In this document: positions 27,924-37,769 of the stretch, piece by piece
How positions within the stretch are numbered: position 1 is the first letter of the stretch
Layout: every line of letters begins with the position of its first letter
DNA from: Sphingobacteriia bacterium
Lineage (GTDB): Bacteria > Bacteroidota > Bacteroidia > Chitinophagales > Chitinophagaceae
Direction: 5' to 3'
DNA: 64,000 bases
Assembly: GCA_004294135.1 (NCBI GenBank)
Contig: RDZY01000015.1
Span: 1-64,000 of the forward strand
Made by a program: the position numbers and the translations under genes
Notes under the pieces: model-generated
Databases searched by the model: none
The model's input: only the letters and a program-made list of their open reading frames with translations
What the model was told of the DNA's origin: nothing

Positions 27924-28637
27924 ATGGATAAACTTCAGATAGATACAATCATTCAAACAGTGGAAAATTTGCCACTAAAGCAGGCATTTGCCTATTTAGA
28001 AACTAATTTCCCCAATGGCATTGTATTCTCCACTTCATTGGGGCTAGAAGATCAAGTATTAACTGATATCCTCAGTCAGCAAGAAATCAAAATCCATATT
28101 TTCACTTTAGATACTGGCAGGCTTTTCCCGGAAACATATGATTTGCTTGACAAAACAATTGGTTATTATAAGCAACCCATTAAGGTGTTTTTTCCAGAAG
28201 CTGCGTTGGTAGAAGCCTATACAAGCAATAAAGGAATCAATGCTTTTTACGAATCAGTTGAAAATAGAAAAGAATGTTGCGCTATTAGAAAAATAGCACC
28301 GCTTGAAAGGGCTTTATCGGGTGCTAAAGTATGGGTAACTGGCTTAAGAGCAGATCAGTCCCTTAATAGAAAAAATATGCCACTAATGGCTTGGGATGAA
28401 GAAAAACAGATTTTTAAATACAACCCACTAATTAACTGGACTACAGAAGCACTAACCAATTATATCAACGAACACAATATACCGCTAAACCCATTACACA
28501 AAAAAGGCTTTCCAAGCATTGGTTGCGCTCCCTGCACAAGGGCAATTTTACCGGATGAAGACCCTAGAGCCGGCAGGTGGTGGTGGGAAACCAGTCACAA
28601 AGAGTGCGGGCTTCATAATACAAAAACCAGCTCATAA
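27924..28637 (+). CDS. cysH: Assimilatory adenylylsulfate (APS) reductase
   Basis: This enzyme reduces activated sulfate to sulfite using a thiol donor. At 237 residues it has the PAPS reductase fold with FSTSLGLEDQVL and TLDTGRLFPETY. The [4Fe-4S] cysteines of APS-type enzymes are present as a CC pair (RKECCAIRK) and a CxxC (SIGCAPCTRAI). The catalytic KECGLH motif is at the C-terminus. The Fe-S cysteines, together with the absence of any APS kinase in the operon, indicate APS rather than PAPS as substrate. It begins the sulfur operon and has a putative operator 29 bases upstream. Confidence 0.93.
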   Translation: MDKLQIDTIIQTVENLPLKQAFAYLETNFPNGIVFSTSLGLEDQVLTDILSQQEIKIHIFTLDTGRLFPETYDLLDKTIGYYKQPIKVFFPEAALVEAYTSNKGINAFYESVENRKECCAIRKIAPLERALSGAKVWVTGLRADQSLNRKNMPLMAWDEEKQIFKYNPLINWTTEALTNYINEHNIPLNPLHKKGFPSIGCAPCTRAILPDEDPRAGRWWWETSHKECGLHNTKTSS

Positions 28638-28655
28638 AAAAATTTCATTAATTAC

Positions 28656-28676
28656 CCTACTAATTAAATAGACTTA
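28656..28676 (+). promoter_or_regulatory. Candidate sulfur-regulon operator before cysD
   Basis: CCTACTAATTAAATAGACTT followed by A lies 14 bases before the cysD ATG. It shares spacing and both half-sites (CCTACTAA and TAGACT) with the sites before metY and the peroxiredoxin gene. Confidence 0.5.
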
Positions 28677-28690
28677 AACAGAACCAAGCA

Positions 28691-29599
28691 ATGCAGCCTT
28701 ATACTTTAAATTATTTACAACAACTGGAAGCTGAGAGTATTTATATTCTTCGCGAAGTAATGGCTCAGTTTGAGAAACCTGCCTTACTATTCAGTGGTGG
28801 TAAAGACTCTATCACACTGGCATATCTGGCAAAAAAAGCGTTTAGTCCCGCAAAAATCCCTTTCCCATTTGTACATATAGATACTGGTCATAATTTTGAA
28901 GAAGCACTTGCATATAGAGACCTATTGGCAAAAGAATTTGGCATCACCCTTATTGTAAGGAAAGTGGAAGACACCATTAAAAAAAGAAATTTAAAAGAAG
29001 CAACTGGCAAATTCCCAAGTAGAAACTGGCTGCAAACTTTCACCCTCTTAGATACTATTGAAGAATTTCAATTTGATGCTTGTATTGGTGGTGCAAGAAG
29101 AGATGAGGAAAAAGCAAGGGCCAAAGAAAGGGTTTTTTCAGTTAGAAATGATTTCGGTCAGTGGGATCCTAAATTACAACGGCCCGAACTTTGGAATATT
29201 TACAATGGAAAAATTCACAAAGGAGAAAACGTACGTGTATTCCCCATTAGTAACTGGACCGAACTGGATGTATGGAGTTATTTAAAAGCTGAAAATATTC
29301 CACTGCCTTCTATTTATTTTGCACACGAAAGAGAAGTCATTCACCACCAAGGACAACTACTGGCCGTATCTCCATTTATTACTATTGACGCAGGTGATAT
29401 AGTTGAGAAAAAAATAATTCGATATAGAACAGTAGGTGACATGACTTGTACTGCTGCCGTTGAAAGCAATGCTACAACCCTTGATGAAGTAGTAAATGAA
29501 ATTAAACTAACTCGCATAAGTGAAAGAGGCGAAACCCGTATTGATGATAGGGTTACAGAAGCTGCAATGGAAGACAGGAAAAAAAATGGTTACTTCTAA
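28691..29599 (+). CDS. cysD: Sulfate adenylyltransferase subunit 2
   Basis: CysD is the catalytic subunit of ATP sulfurylase and forms APS from sulfate and ATP. The PP-loop LLFSGGKDSITLAYLA is at about residues 37-52, followed by FVHIDTGHNFEEALAYRD and the IGGARRDEEKARAKER block, all diagnostic. The 302-residue length is standard. It is preceded by a putative operator and followed eight bases later by cysN, its GTPase partner. Confidence 0.97.
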   Translation: MQPYTLNYLQQLEAESIYILREVMAQFEKPALLFSGGKDSITLAYLAKKAFSPAKIPFPFVHIDTGHNFEEALAYRDLLAKEFGITLIVRKVEDTIKKRNLKEATGKFPSRNWLQTFTLLDTIEEFQFDACIGGARRDEEKARAKERVFSVRNDFGQWDPKLQRPELWNIYNGKIHKGENVRVFPISNWTELDVWSYLKAENIPLPSIYFAHEREVIHHQGQLLAVSPFITIDAGDIVEKKIIRYRTVGDMTCTAAVESNATTLDEVVNEIKLTRISERGETRIDDRVTEAAMEDRKKNGYF

Positions 29600-29607
29600 A
29601 ATAAGAT

Positions 29608-30846
29608 ATGGACATTCTAAGATTTATTACAGCCGGCAGTGTTGATGATGGAAAAAGTACATTAATTGGTCGCCTTTTGTACGACAGTAAAAGTATTTTA
29701 ACCGATCAGCTCGAAGCCATTGAAAAAAGTAGCAAGACAAGGGGTAATGGTGAAATTGATCTTGCCCTTCTCACCGATGGATTAAGGGCAGAAAGAGAAC
29801 AGGGAATTACCATTGATGTGGCTTATAAATATTTTGCGACCGCAAAACGTAAATTCATTATTGCTGATGCCCCCGGGCATATTCAGTATACTAGAAATAT
29901 GATTACTGGAGCCAGCAATGTTAGTCTCACCATTATTTTAATTGACGCCCGTACGGGACTTGTTGAACAAACAAAAAGGCATAGCATTATTGCTTCCTTA
30001 CTTGGTATTAAACACGTGCTGGTGGCCATCAATAAAATTGACCTTGTTGGATACAACGAACAGGTATACCATTCCATTGTATCTGCTTATCAACAAATGG
30101 CCGATCAATTGGGAATTCAGTCAATCAACTATATCCCTATCAGCGCACTAAATGGTGATAATTTTATTCAATCATCGCCCAATACACCTTGGTACCAAGG
30201 AAAAGCATTGCTACCTTTTTTAGAAGAAGTAGAAATAGATGATACCATTAACTTGACCAATGGTCGCTTTCAAGTACAATATATTATCAGACCACAAACG
30301 GCCGAACTTCCTGATTATAGAGGTTATGCTGGAAAAATCATCAGTGGCATTTATAAAAAGGGTCAGCAAGTAAATATTCTGCCCTCAGGTGCCAGCACTA
30401 CCATTCGTAAAATTGAATTGGCTGGTGAAGAAGTAGAAAGCGCATTTGCACCACAGAGTGTTACACTTTTATTAGATACCGATATAGATATTAGTCGCGG
30501 TGATTCTATTATTCCCGCAGATGAAACACCACAAATTTCTAATGAAATAACCGTACTTCTTTGTTGGTTAGACGAAAAACCGCTTCAGCCATTTAATAAA
30601 TACATATTACAACACAACAATAAAAGGGTACTTGCCAGTATAAAAGAAATTTTATACAAACTAGATGTGAATTCACTTACCGAAGAACCAACTGCTACCA
30701 TTCAATTGAATGATGTAGTAAAAGTAAAAATAAAAACTGCCGAGCGCCTCGTTTTTGATTCATACAAACAATTGCAAGGAACTGGTGCTGCTATTTTAAT
30801 AGATGAAACCAGTAATAATACAGTAGCCGCAATAATGATTCAATAA
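29608..30846 (+). CDS. cysN: Sulfate adenylyltransferase subunit 1 (GTPase)
   Basis: CysN couples GTP hydrolysis to APS formation by CysD. G-domain motifs are visible: TAGSVDDGKSTLIGRLLYD (P-loop), DAPGHIQYTRNM and AINKIDLVGY (NKxD). EF-Tu-like beta-barrel domains follow. The protein has 412 residues and ends without the APS kinase (CysC) domain that is fused in some bacteria, which agrees with direct APS reduction by the upstream CysH. A 72-base gap separates it from cobA. Confidence 0.96.
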   Translation: MDILRFITAGSVDDGKSTLIGRLLYDSKSILTDQLEAIEKSSKTRGNGEIDLALLTDGLRAEREQGITIDVAYKYFATAKRKFIIADAPGHIQYTRNMITGASNVSLTIILIDARTGLVEQTKRHSIIASLLGIKHVLVAINKIDLVGYNEQVYHSIVSAYQQMADQLGIQSINYIPISALNGDNFIQSSPNTPWYQGKALLPFLEEVEIDDTINLTNGRFQVQYIIRPQTAELPDYRGYAGKIISGIYKKGQQVNILPSGASTTIRKIELAGEEVESAFAPQSVTLLLDTDIDISRGDSIIPADETPQISNEITVLLCWLDEKPLQPFNKYILQHNNKRVLASIKEILYKLDVNSLTEEPTATIQLNDVVKVKIKTAERLVFDSYKQLQGTGAAILIDETSNNTVAAIMIQ

Positions 30847-30853
30847 GTTGATT

Positions 30854-30922
30854 ATGAAAAATATATTACCAAAAAAAATATTCGAATACATTAAATCAAC
30901 ACTAATATATTATACAAAATGA
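30854..30922 (+). CDS. Possible 22-codon micro-ORF before cobA
   Basis: An ATG at 30854 opens a 22-codon frame (MKNILPKKIFEYIKSTLIYY then TK) whose TGA overlaps the cobA start as ATGA, the same coupling geometry used elsewhere in this operon. The product would be basic and amphipathic. It may serve only to deliver ribosomes to cobA. I know no matching family, and an AT-rich spacer could produce such a frame by chance. Confidence 0.25.
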   Translation: MKNILPKKIFEYIKSTLIYYTK

Positions 30923-31725
30923 ATTATCCTGTTATACTTGCTGGCGCTGGGCCCGGTGATGAAGAACTGATTACAATAAAACTGCAAAAAAATATTGCAA
31001 TAGCCGATATTATTATTACAGATCGTTTGGTTAATCCGCTTATTATTACCAACCATTGTAACAGCAATGCATTAATTATTCAAACAGGTAAACAGGGATA
31101 TAATCAAAATTCATATACACAATCAGAAATCAATACACTTATTGTAGCACATGCAAGTGCAGGTAAGCGGGTACTGCGTTTAAAAGGGGGTGATATTGCT
31201 TTGTACAGCAATATTTTAGATGAATTAGAAGCACTACTGGCCAATCAAATTCCATTCCAAATTATCCCAGGCATCTCTGCTTTTTCAGGTGCATCTGCGT
31301 ACACAGGAATACCCTTAACAGCCAAAGGATTTTCTCGTGGTGTACAAATATTAAGCTTTAACCAGACCAGTGAATATACCAATGCCGACTGGCAGCGAAT
31401 GGCTACTTCAAAAGACAGTCTCGTAGTTTATATGGGGGGTAAAAATATGCAGTTGTTGGTAGCGTTATTAGTAGAAAATGGACTAGACGCCGCTACCCCT
31501 ATTGCTATTATAGCGGAGGCAACCACTGCTTATCAAAATATACAAGTAAATACCCTAAAAGGATTATTAGATCATTTTCCAGATACAGCATTTGTATCTC
31601 CTTCCCTCATCATCATCGGAGCAGTAGTTGAATTGTATAAAAAATTTAACTGGTTTAAAAGCGCTGGAGAAATAGGAAGTGTTTTTAATGAATTGGAAGA
31701 AAAAATTACTGGATCATGCAATTAG
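30919..31725 (+). CDS. cobA: Uroporphyrinogen-III C-methyltransferase (siroheme pathway)
   Basis: This SAM-dependent enzyme adds two methyl groups to uroporphyrinogen III to give precorrin-2. The SUMT signature is clear: ILAGAGPGDEELITIK at the start, VLRLKGGDIALYSN near residue 85, and IIPGISAFSGASAYTGIPLT near 115-135. The 268-residue protein lacks the dehydrogenase/ferrochelatase half of CysG, which instead is found in the last gene of this operon. It overlaps the cysJ start by ten bases. Confidence 0.94.
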   Translation: MNYPVILAGAGPGDEELITIKLQKNIAIADIIITDRLVNPLIITNHCNSNALIIQTGKQGYNQNSYTQSEINTLIVAHASAGKRVLRLKGGDIALYSNILDELEALLANQIPFQIIPGISAFSGASAYTGIPLTAKGFSRGVQILSFNQTSEYTNADWQRMATSKDSLVVYMGGKNMQLLVALLVENGLDAATPIAIIAEATTAYQNIQVNTLKGLLDHFPDTAFVSPSLIIIGAVVELYKKFNWFKSAGEIGSVFNELEEKITGSCN

Positions 31726-33383
31726 AAAAAAGCAGCCGACTTAAAGAGTTGGTACATACTTGTTCAAAAGAAGAATTGATATGGATCAATGGATATATTA
31801 ATGGTCTCTTATACGAAACCCCAACCAGTGTTTCTAAAGTTTCAATATTATACGGCACAGAAACTGGTAATTCAAAATCTTTAGCACTTAACTTTTCTAC
31901 AGAAGCAAAGAAGAAGGGATTAAGGGTTAAGTTGATAGGATTAGATCAATATAAGTTACAAGACTTGTATAAAGAAACCCACGCGTTTATTATTATCAGT
32001 ACACACGGAGAAGGTGATCCACCAGATGCTGCCAAAGCATTCATGAATTTTTTAGGGCAAGATAATTTATCGCTTCCTCAGCTACAATACAGTGTGCTGG
32101 CATTGGGAGATACTGCCTATCCTCTATTCTGCAAAGCGGGTGAAGATGTAGATGCGTTACTTGAAAAAGCAGGCGCAAAACGGATGAGTGCTACCGTTAA
32201 ATGCGATGTTGATTATGAGCAATCTGCCAATGATTGGTTTACAAAAATCATGGATTCCATGCAACCCGCAACACAAGCAGAAGCAGCTACAACGCCAGTA
32301 GTTGCCAGTGCAAAATCACACGAACGAAAATATTACAATGGCATCATTCATACCAATATCAACCTCAATGATATAGGCTCTACCAAAAAAACATTTCATA
32401 TTGAAATTGGCACCGAAGAAACAGTCGATTATTTATGCGGTGATTCATTGGCATTAAAACCCGTGAATGAATACTCAATCGTACAGAAAATAATTGAACT
32501 TACTGGCGCTGATGCCAATAAAACAATATCTCTCCCAAAAGCTACTGGCAGTATTAAAGATTTACTATCTAATAACCTTAATATTTTATACCTGAGCAAC
32601 AGTACGATCAAAAAATATGCGGCTATTGTTCAAAAAGATATTCCTCCTACTCGCGTCGATTTATTGGATTTACTACAACAATTTCCAGTAAATAATAGTA
32701 CCCAATTCGAAGAAATATTAGGCATACTCTTACCCATGGCGCCAAGGCTTTACTCCATTGCTTCTTCGCCCGCTGCGCATGAACAGGAAATTCATTTAAC
32801 GGTTGCACTCGATACTTTTGAGACTGAAACTGGTGAACAAACTGGCAATTGCAGTAGGTATCTTGGTGAACTCGCGGTAAAAAAATCCATTCAATTTTAT
32901 ATTCATAAAAACAACGCATTTAAATTACCTCCAGCCAATGCGGCAATGATTATGATTGGACCTGGTACGGGCATTGCACCATTCAGGGCATTCTTGGCAG
33001 AACGCGACTACACTGGAGCTTCTGGTAAAAACTGGCTATTTATGGGAGAACGGAATTTTAGCAGCGACTTTCTTTACCAAACTGAAATACAACAATACCA
33101 GAAAACCAATATGCTGCACAAAATAAGTCTCGCTTTTTCAAGAGACCAATCAGCAAAGATTTATGTACAGCACCGTATGCTGGAACAGGCAGTAGAATTG
33201 TTTAAATGGATAGAGCAAGGAGCTTACTTATATATAGCAGGCGCCAAGCATACCATGAGTGTAGATGTAGAACAAGTTCTATTGCAGATCATTCAAGAAC
33301 AATCAAAAATTACCAATGAAGAGGCGATACTTTATTTGCAAAAAATGAAGCAGGAAAAACGCTATCAAAAAGATGTTTATTAA
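31716..33383 (+). CDS. cysJ: Sulfite reductase flavoprotein subunit (diflavin reductase)
   Basis: CysJ passes electrons from NADPH through FAD and FMN to the siroheme subunit. At 555 residues, it has an N-terminal flavodoxin domain (VSILYGTETGNSKSLA, then IIISTHGEGDPPDAAKAF), an FAD domain with PRLYSIASSP, and an NADPH domain with MIGPGTGIAPFRAFLAERD and YLYIAGAKHTMSVDVE. The extreme C-terminus (KRYQKDVY) ends in the aromatic residue typical of the family. It overlaps cobA and is followed directly by cysI. Confidence 0.95.
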   Translation: MQLEKSSRLKELVHTCSKEELIWINGYINGLLYETPTSVSKVSILYGTETGNSKSLALNFSTEAKKKGLRVKLIGLDQYKLQDLYKETHAFIIISTHGEGDPPDAAKAFMNFLGQDNLSLPQLQYSVLALGDTAYPLFCKAGEDVDALLEKAGAKRMSATVKCDVDYEQSANDWFTKIMDSMQPATQAEAATTPVVASAKSHERKYYNGIIHTNINLNDIGSTKKTFHIEIGTEETVDYLCGDSLALKPVNEYSIVQKIIELTGADANKTISLPKATGSIKDLLSNNLNILYLSNSTIKKYAAIVQKDIPPTRVDLLDLLQQFPVNNSTQFEEILGILLPMAPRLYSIASSPAAHEQEIHLTVALDTFETETGEQTGNCSRYLGELAVKKSIQFYIHKNNAFKLPPANAAMIMIGPGTGIAPFRAFLAERDYTGASGKNWLFMGERNFSSDFLYQTEIQQYQKTNMLHKISLAFSRDQSAKIYVQHRMLEQAVELFKWIEQGAYLYIAGAKHTMSVDVEQVLLQIIQEQSKITNEEAILYLQKMKQEKRYQKDVY

Positions 33384-33401
33384 TTGAATAAAATGGGTGT
33401 A

Positions 33402-35069
33402 ATGAGTGAAACAAAAAATTTATCGCCAGTAGAGCGTATTAAAACCAAGAGCGACGGCTTACGTGGCTCACTAAAAGAAAGTTTGGATGAACCCATCACT
33501 GGCGCACTCTACGACGACGATCAAACATTAATTAAATTTCATGGTTTATACCAACAAGACGATCGCGACCGTAGAGAAGAACGTTCTTTAAAAAAGCTAG
33601 AATGGCTTTATTCCTATATGGTACGCTTGCGTTTACCGGGTGGGTTTCTATTGCCCAAACAATGGGAGGGTCTGCATGAAATTTCGAATCAATACTCAAC
33701 CGGAGTTATTAAAGTAACAACGCGACAAACAGTACAATTACATGGTATTATAAAATCGCATATCAAGCCCAGCTTACAACAGTTTGATTTATTAAAACTA
33801 GATGCTATTGCTGCTTGTGGTGATGTAAACCGGAATGTTATTTGTTCTGCCCATCCCAAACAATCGGCTTTGCATGAAACTATTTTTGCTTACGCAGATA
33901 AAATTAGTACGCTGGCACTGCCTAAAACAAATGCTTACTATGAAATATGGCTGGACAAAGAAAAAATAGGATCCTCTGAAACCGAAAAAGATCCCCTCTA
34001 TCAGGATCGGTATTTACCCAGAAAATTTAAAATAGCCATTGCCATTCCACCCAATAACGACAGCGATATTTTCGCCAATGATATAGGCTTAATTGCTATT
34101 ATTAAAGACAATCAACTAAAGGGTTTTAATATTGCTGCAGGAGGTGGGTTGAGCAGTACCCATGGTAATTCAAATACTTATGCGCGATTGGCAACCATGC
34201 TTGGTTTTGTAGCAACCGAAGAACAGCTTTTGAAAGCAGTGTATGAAATCATTACCATTCAACGAGATTATGGCAATAGAGGCGATCGTAAATTGGCTCG
34301 TTTAAAATATACGATTGATACCATGGGGGTAGACGCTTTTAAAAAAGAGCTCGCAATCCGTTGTGGCTTTGAATTAGCCGAAGCAGCTCCTTATGAATTT
34401 ACAGAGCGAAAAGACTATTATGGCTGGCACCAAAACCATGAAGGAAAATGGTACTATACCCTTTTTATTGAAAATGGAAGAATTACAGATACCGAAACCA
34501 CTGCGCTTAAAACGGCCTGTTATGAAGTAGCGAAAACAGGAAAGGCCAACTATCGATTTACTTGTAACCAGAATCTTATTCTGGCCGATATACTACCCGA
34601 AAATAAAGCGATAATTGAAGCTATTCTAGTGCAATACGGAGTAATTACTCATACCAATGATGCCAGTGCTATACGCAAAAATTCAATGGCATGTGTGGCA
34701 TTCAATACTTGTCCCCTTGCACTAGCAGAAGCACAACGCTATTTACCTACCTTGATTGGTAAAATAGAACCCATTCTAACAAAATATGAATTGCTATCAG
34801 AAGAAATTACCATCAGAATGACGGGATGTCCCAATGGTTGCGGAAGGTCTCCTTTGGCTGAAATTGGCTTAATAGGCACTGCCTATGGGTATTATAATTT
34901 GCATATAGGGGGCGACAGAAATGGGGAGCGACTAAATAAAGAATACAAACAGCATTTGAATGAAACTCAAATATTAGAAGCGTTGGATCATCTTTTTAGC
35001 AACTATGCAAAAGCGCGAAACCCAGCAGAAACATTTGGTAATTTTGTTACAAGACTAAATTTGGTATAA
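33402..35069 (+). CDS. cysI: Sulfite reductase hemoprotein subunit
   Basis: CysI reduces sulfite to sulfide with six electrons at a siroheme-[4Fe-4S] centre. The four cluster cysteines are in [18 protein letters not shown] (with the preceding SMAC) and [19 protein letters not shown]. Siroheme-binding arginines lie in [10 protein letters not shown] and [16 protein letters not shown]. The ATG at 33402 ([14 protein letters not shown]) fits best; a TTG at 33384 and an ATG at 33393 are upstream alternatives in the same frame. The stop shares a base with the next start, so the hemoprotein and the tetrapyrrole genes are translated from one message. Confidence 0.95.
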   Translation: MSETKNLSPVERIKTKSDGLRGSLKESLDEPITGALYDDDQTLIKFHGLYQQDDRDRREERSLKKLEWLYSYMVRLRLPGGFLLPKQWEGLHEISNQYSTGVIKVTTRQTVQLHGIIKSHIKPSLQQFDLLKLDAIAACGDVNRNVICSAHPKQSALHETIFAYADKISTLALPKTNAYYEIWLDKEKIGSSETEKDPLYQDRYLPRKFKIAIAIPPNNDSDIFANDIGLIAIIKDNQLKGFNIAAGGGLSSTHGNSNTYARLATMLGFVATEEQLLKAVYEIITIQRDYGNRGDRKLARLKYTIDTMGVDAFKKELAIRCGFELAEAAPYEFTERKDYYGWHQNHEGKWYYTLFIENGRITDTETTALKTACYEVAKTGKANYRFTCNQNLILADILPENKAIIEAILVQYGVITHTNDASAIRKNSMACVAFNTCPLALAEAQRYLPTLIGKIEPILTKYELLSEEITIRMTGCPNGCGRSPLAEIGLIGTAYGYYNLHIGGDRNGERLNKEYKQHLNETQILEALDHLFSNYAKARNPAETFGNFVTRLNLV

Positions 35070-36328
35070 TGGATTTTTACGAATCAATATTCAATCAAAA
35101 AATAGATTTACTAAAAGCCAATGGTGCTTATCGTTATTTTTTGGAAGTGAATAAAAGTGCGCAGCATTTTCCTAAATTTTATTTTCAGGACGAGCAACAA
35201 GTCCTCAAATCTGCCATCAACTGGTGCAGCAACGATTATCTTGGCATGAGCACTGAGGAAGATGTAATAGCCAAACTAAGTTATACCGCCTATAAATCAG
35301 GTACTGGAAGCGGTGGCACCAGAAATATTTCAGGAACTACCATTCAACATCGAGAATTAGAAGATACCCTAGCCAATTGGCATCAGAAAGAATCGGCACT
35401 TATTTTCAATAGTGCTTACCAAGCCAATATTACTGCTTTGCAAACCATTGGCAAGCATATCCCATCACTGGTATTTATTTCTGATGAACAAAATCATGCT
35501 TCCCTAATTGAGGGTATACGTGCAGCAGGAAATGAAAAAATTATCTACCCGCACAACGATATTTCATCAGTAGAAGCTGCCCTTGCTGCTTTGCCTTATG
35601 ACCAGCCTAAAATATTGGTTTTTGAGAGCGTATACTCTATAACAGGTACGGTTGCACCGATCGCTGAATTGATTGCTTTAGCAAAAAAATACAATGCCCT
35701 TACTTATATTGATGAAGTACATGCAGTAGGAATTTATGGGAACAAGGGAGCAGGAATGTTAGAAGCATTGAACCTTCAACTAGAAGCAGATATTATTAAT
35801 GGTACCCTTTCTAAAGCAATAGGTGTTTTTGGTGGGTATATTGCAGCATCTGAAACGTTAGTCGATTTTATCCGAAGCTATGGCAGTGGATTTATTTTTA
35901 CTACTTCACTCCCACCTGCTATTTGTAGTGCAGCCAATAAAAGCATACAACTGATACAAGAAAATAAGCAGTGGCGACTTGAATTACACCATAACGTAGC
36001 ATTATTAAGAGCAGCACTTATTGAAAACAATATCCACTTTTCTACCAACGAATCTCATATTACAAGTATCAAAGTATCGGGGGCATTGCAATGCAGACAA
36101 GTTGCAAAAGCATTGCTGTATGAACAGGGTATTTATTTACAACCCATCAACCACCCTACTGTTCCCATTGGGGAGGAATGTTTACGAATCATCATTACAA
36201 GAAAACATTTACCCAAGCATATTGCTTATTTGGCATACAGCTTAAAGAAAACTTTATATGGAAAAGATTCGCTTGATTGGAAGGAATTCCCGTCTCTCTA
36301 TGCTGCAAATGAACCTGGTGAAAAATAA
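35069..36328 (+). CDS. hemA: 5-aminolevulinate synthase (C4/Shemin pathway)
   Basis: This PLP enzyme condenses glycine with succinyl-CoA to give ALA. The 419-residue protein matches ALA synthases all along: [10 protein letters not shown], then [39 protein letters not shown], the PLP lysine in [29 protein letters not shown], and [18 protein letters not shown]. The GTRNISGT block and the Thr-Val-Pro segment separate ALAS from the related BioF and Kbl enzymes. ALAS is known mainly from alphaproteobacteria and mitochondria; Bacteroidota usually use the C5 route from glutamyl-tRNA. The last 23 codons overlap the following hemC gene by 71 bases. Lateral transfer is possible. Confidence 0.92.
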   Translation: MDFYESIFNQKIDLLKANGAYRYFLEVNKSAQHFPKFYFQDEQQVLKSAINWCSNDYLGMSTEEDVIAKLSYTAYKSGTGSGGTRNISGTTIQHRELEDTLANWHQKESALIFNSAYQANITALQTIGKHIPSLVFISDEQNHASLIEGIRAAGNEKIIYPHNDISSVEAALAALPYDQPKILVFESVYSITGTVAPIAELIALAKKYNALTYIDEVHAVGIYGNKGAGMLEALNLQLEADIINGTLSKAIGVFGGYIAASETLVDFIRSYGSGFIFTTSLPPAICSAANKSIQLIQENKQWRLELHHNVALLRAALIENNIHFSTNESHITSIKVSGALQCRQVAKALLYEQGIYLQPINHPTVPIGEECLRIIITRKHLPKHIAYLAYSLKKTLYGKDSLDWKEFPSLYAANEPGEK

Positions 36329-37769
36329 AATAGAAACCAGGTTTCCAGAAACAGAAGTAGAGATTATCACCAAGACTAGTCTCGGTGATCGGCTTCCTGA
36401 AATTCCATTGCAAACAGTGGAGGGGGTTGACTTTTTTACGCAAGATATTTTCAACAGCCTCTTAAACAAAGAAGCTGATATAGCGGTACACTCTTTAAAA
36501 GATATGAGTGCCACTCATTTTTTTGGTGAAAATAATTTTGCTGTCGTGGATAGAGAATACCAACACGATTGCGCCATTTTCAATCCATCTATTATAGAAA
36601 AACTAAAGCAAGGAAAAGAAATAGTTGTAGGTACTTGCTCCCCTAGAAGAGAAGAAATGGCGATAAAATTTCTGCAACAAGCACTTCCTTTTTATGGCAA
36701 AACAGTTCAGATCATTACAAAATCTATAAGAGGTAATATTGATACCCGATTACAAAAATTAGATCAACGGCAATATGATGCCATTATTTTAGCTGCCGCT
36801 GGCATCAACCGATTATTAAAAAGTAAAACTGATGCACCACTTATACGGGCATTGCTATTACATAAAAAAATTATGCTGCTGCCATTAATAGAATGTGTAC
36901 CAGCTCCTTGTCAAGGTGCTATTGTAACGGAAGCTACTAAAAATCATCCTACTGCCTTAGCCATTTTATCCGCCATTAAAGAAGAAAAAATACACCAAGA
37001 TTGTATCAACGAAAAAAAATTCGCTTCACAATATGGTGTAGGCTGCTTACAAAAATTCGGGGTAACTACCTTACCCATTCATCCATCAAATATGGTATAT
37101 GCCGCTGGAAAAAAAAGCGATGATACCGATTTTACAAACTGGTTTAACCTACCAATATTAATGGTTCCAGCGGAAGAACTTTTCAGTAGTACAGATTATA
37201 TGAGCCGTTTTTTCAATTACACTTATTCAGAACAACCTACTCATTTTTCTACTCCTACTATTTTTATTGCCAACTATAAAGCAGTTCATCTTACAGCAGA
37301 TATAAACAGTTTACAACAAAAGCGTATTTGGGTATCGGGTACAAAAACTTGGCTGGCACTTGCAAAACTAGGTATTTGGGTAGAGGGGTCGGCGGATGCA
37401 TTTGGGTTAGACTCTTTATTGCCCCTTTGGGAGAGTCCACTCTTAAACATTAAAAAAGAAGATACAACCATATTGACCAATAAAGCTTCCGAGAAAAATT
37501 GGCAGTCAAAATTTTGGAATACCGCTTCTAGTTATGAATTAGCCAATCAAACAGATGCAGTAGTCACCGAAAAAATAAAAGCAGCAAATTATATTTTCTG
37601 GACCAGCTATCGGCAATATGAGCAATATAAAAATCAAGTTAAACCAAATGCACAACATTTATGCTGTAGCGGTGAAACAGCAACCTTACTAAGGGCTAAA
37701 GAAATTCAACCAATTGTTTTTCCCAATATTAAAGCATTTCAGCAATGGAGAATAACCAATACTTTTTAA
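36258..37769 (+). CDS. hemC: Hydroxymethylbilane synthase fused to a uroporphyrinogen-III synthase-like domain
   Basis: Residues 1-290 of this 503-residue protein are porphobilinogen deaminase: [14 protein letters not shown] at the N-terminus, AVHSLKDM with the catalytic aspartate, [11 protein letters not shown], and the dipyrromethane-cofactor cysteine in [10 protein letters not shown]. The remaining 200 residues are weakly conserved but show HemD-like features ([19 protein letters not shown], then [12 protein letters not shown] and [15 protein letters not shown]), so the protein probably makes uroporphyrinogen III from porphobilinogen by itself. The N-terminal motif fixes the start inside the end of the ALA synthase gene (71-base overlap). 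It overlaps hemB by 25 bases. Confidence 0.85.
   Translation: MEKIRLIGRNSRLSMLQMNLVKNKIETRFPETEVEIITKTSLGDRLPEIPLQTVEGVDFFTQDIFNSLLNKEADIAVHSLKDMSATHFFGENNFAVVDREYQHDCAIFNPSIIEKLKQGKEIVVGTCSPRREEMAIKFLQQALPFYGKTVQIITKSIRGNIDTRLQKLDQRQYDAIILAAAGINRLLKSKTDAPLIRALLLHKKIMLLPLIECVPAPCQGAIVTEATKNHPTALAILSAIKEEKIHQDCINEKKFASQYGVGCLQKFGVTTLPIHPSNMVYAAGKKSDDTDFTNWFNLPILMVPAEELFSSTDYMSRFFNYTYSEQPTHFSTPTIFIANYKAVHLTADINSLQQKRIWVSGTKTWLALAKLGIWVEGSADAFGLDSLLPLWESPLLNIKKEDTTILTNKASEKNWQSKFWNTASSYELANQTDAVVTEKIKAANYIFWTSYRQYEQYKNQVKPNAQHLCCSGETATLLRAKEIQPIVFPNIKAFQQWRITNTF

Noticed and set aside
35069-36328. 2-amino-3-ketobutyrate CoA ligase (Kbl) or BioF
   Set aside because: The [12 protein letters not shown] and HPTVPIGEE segments are those of ALA synthase, and the neighbours are porphyrin genes.
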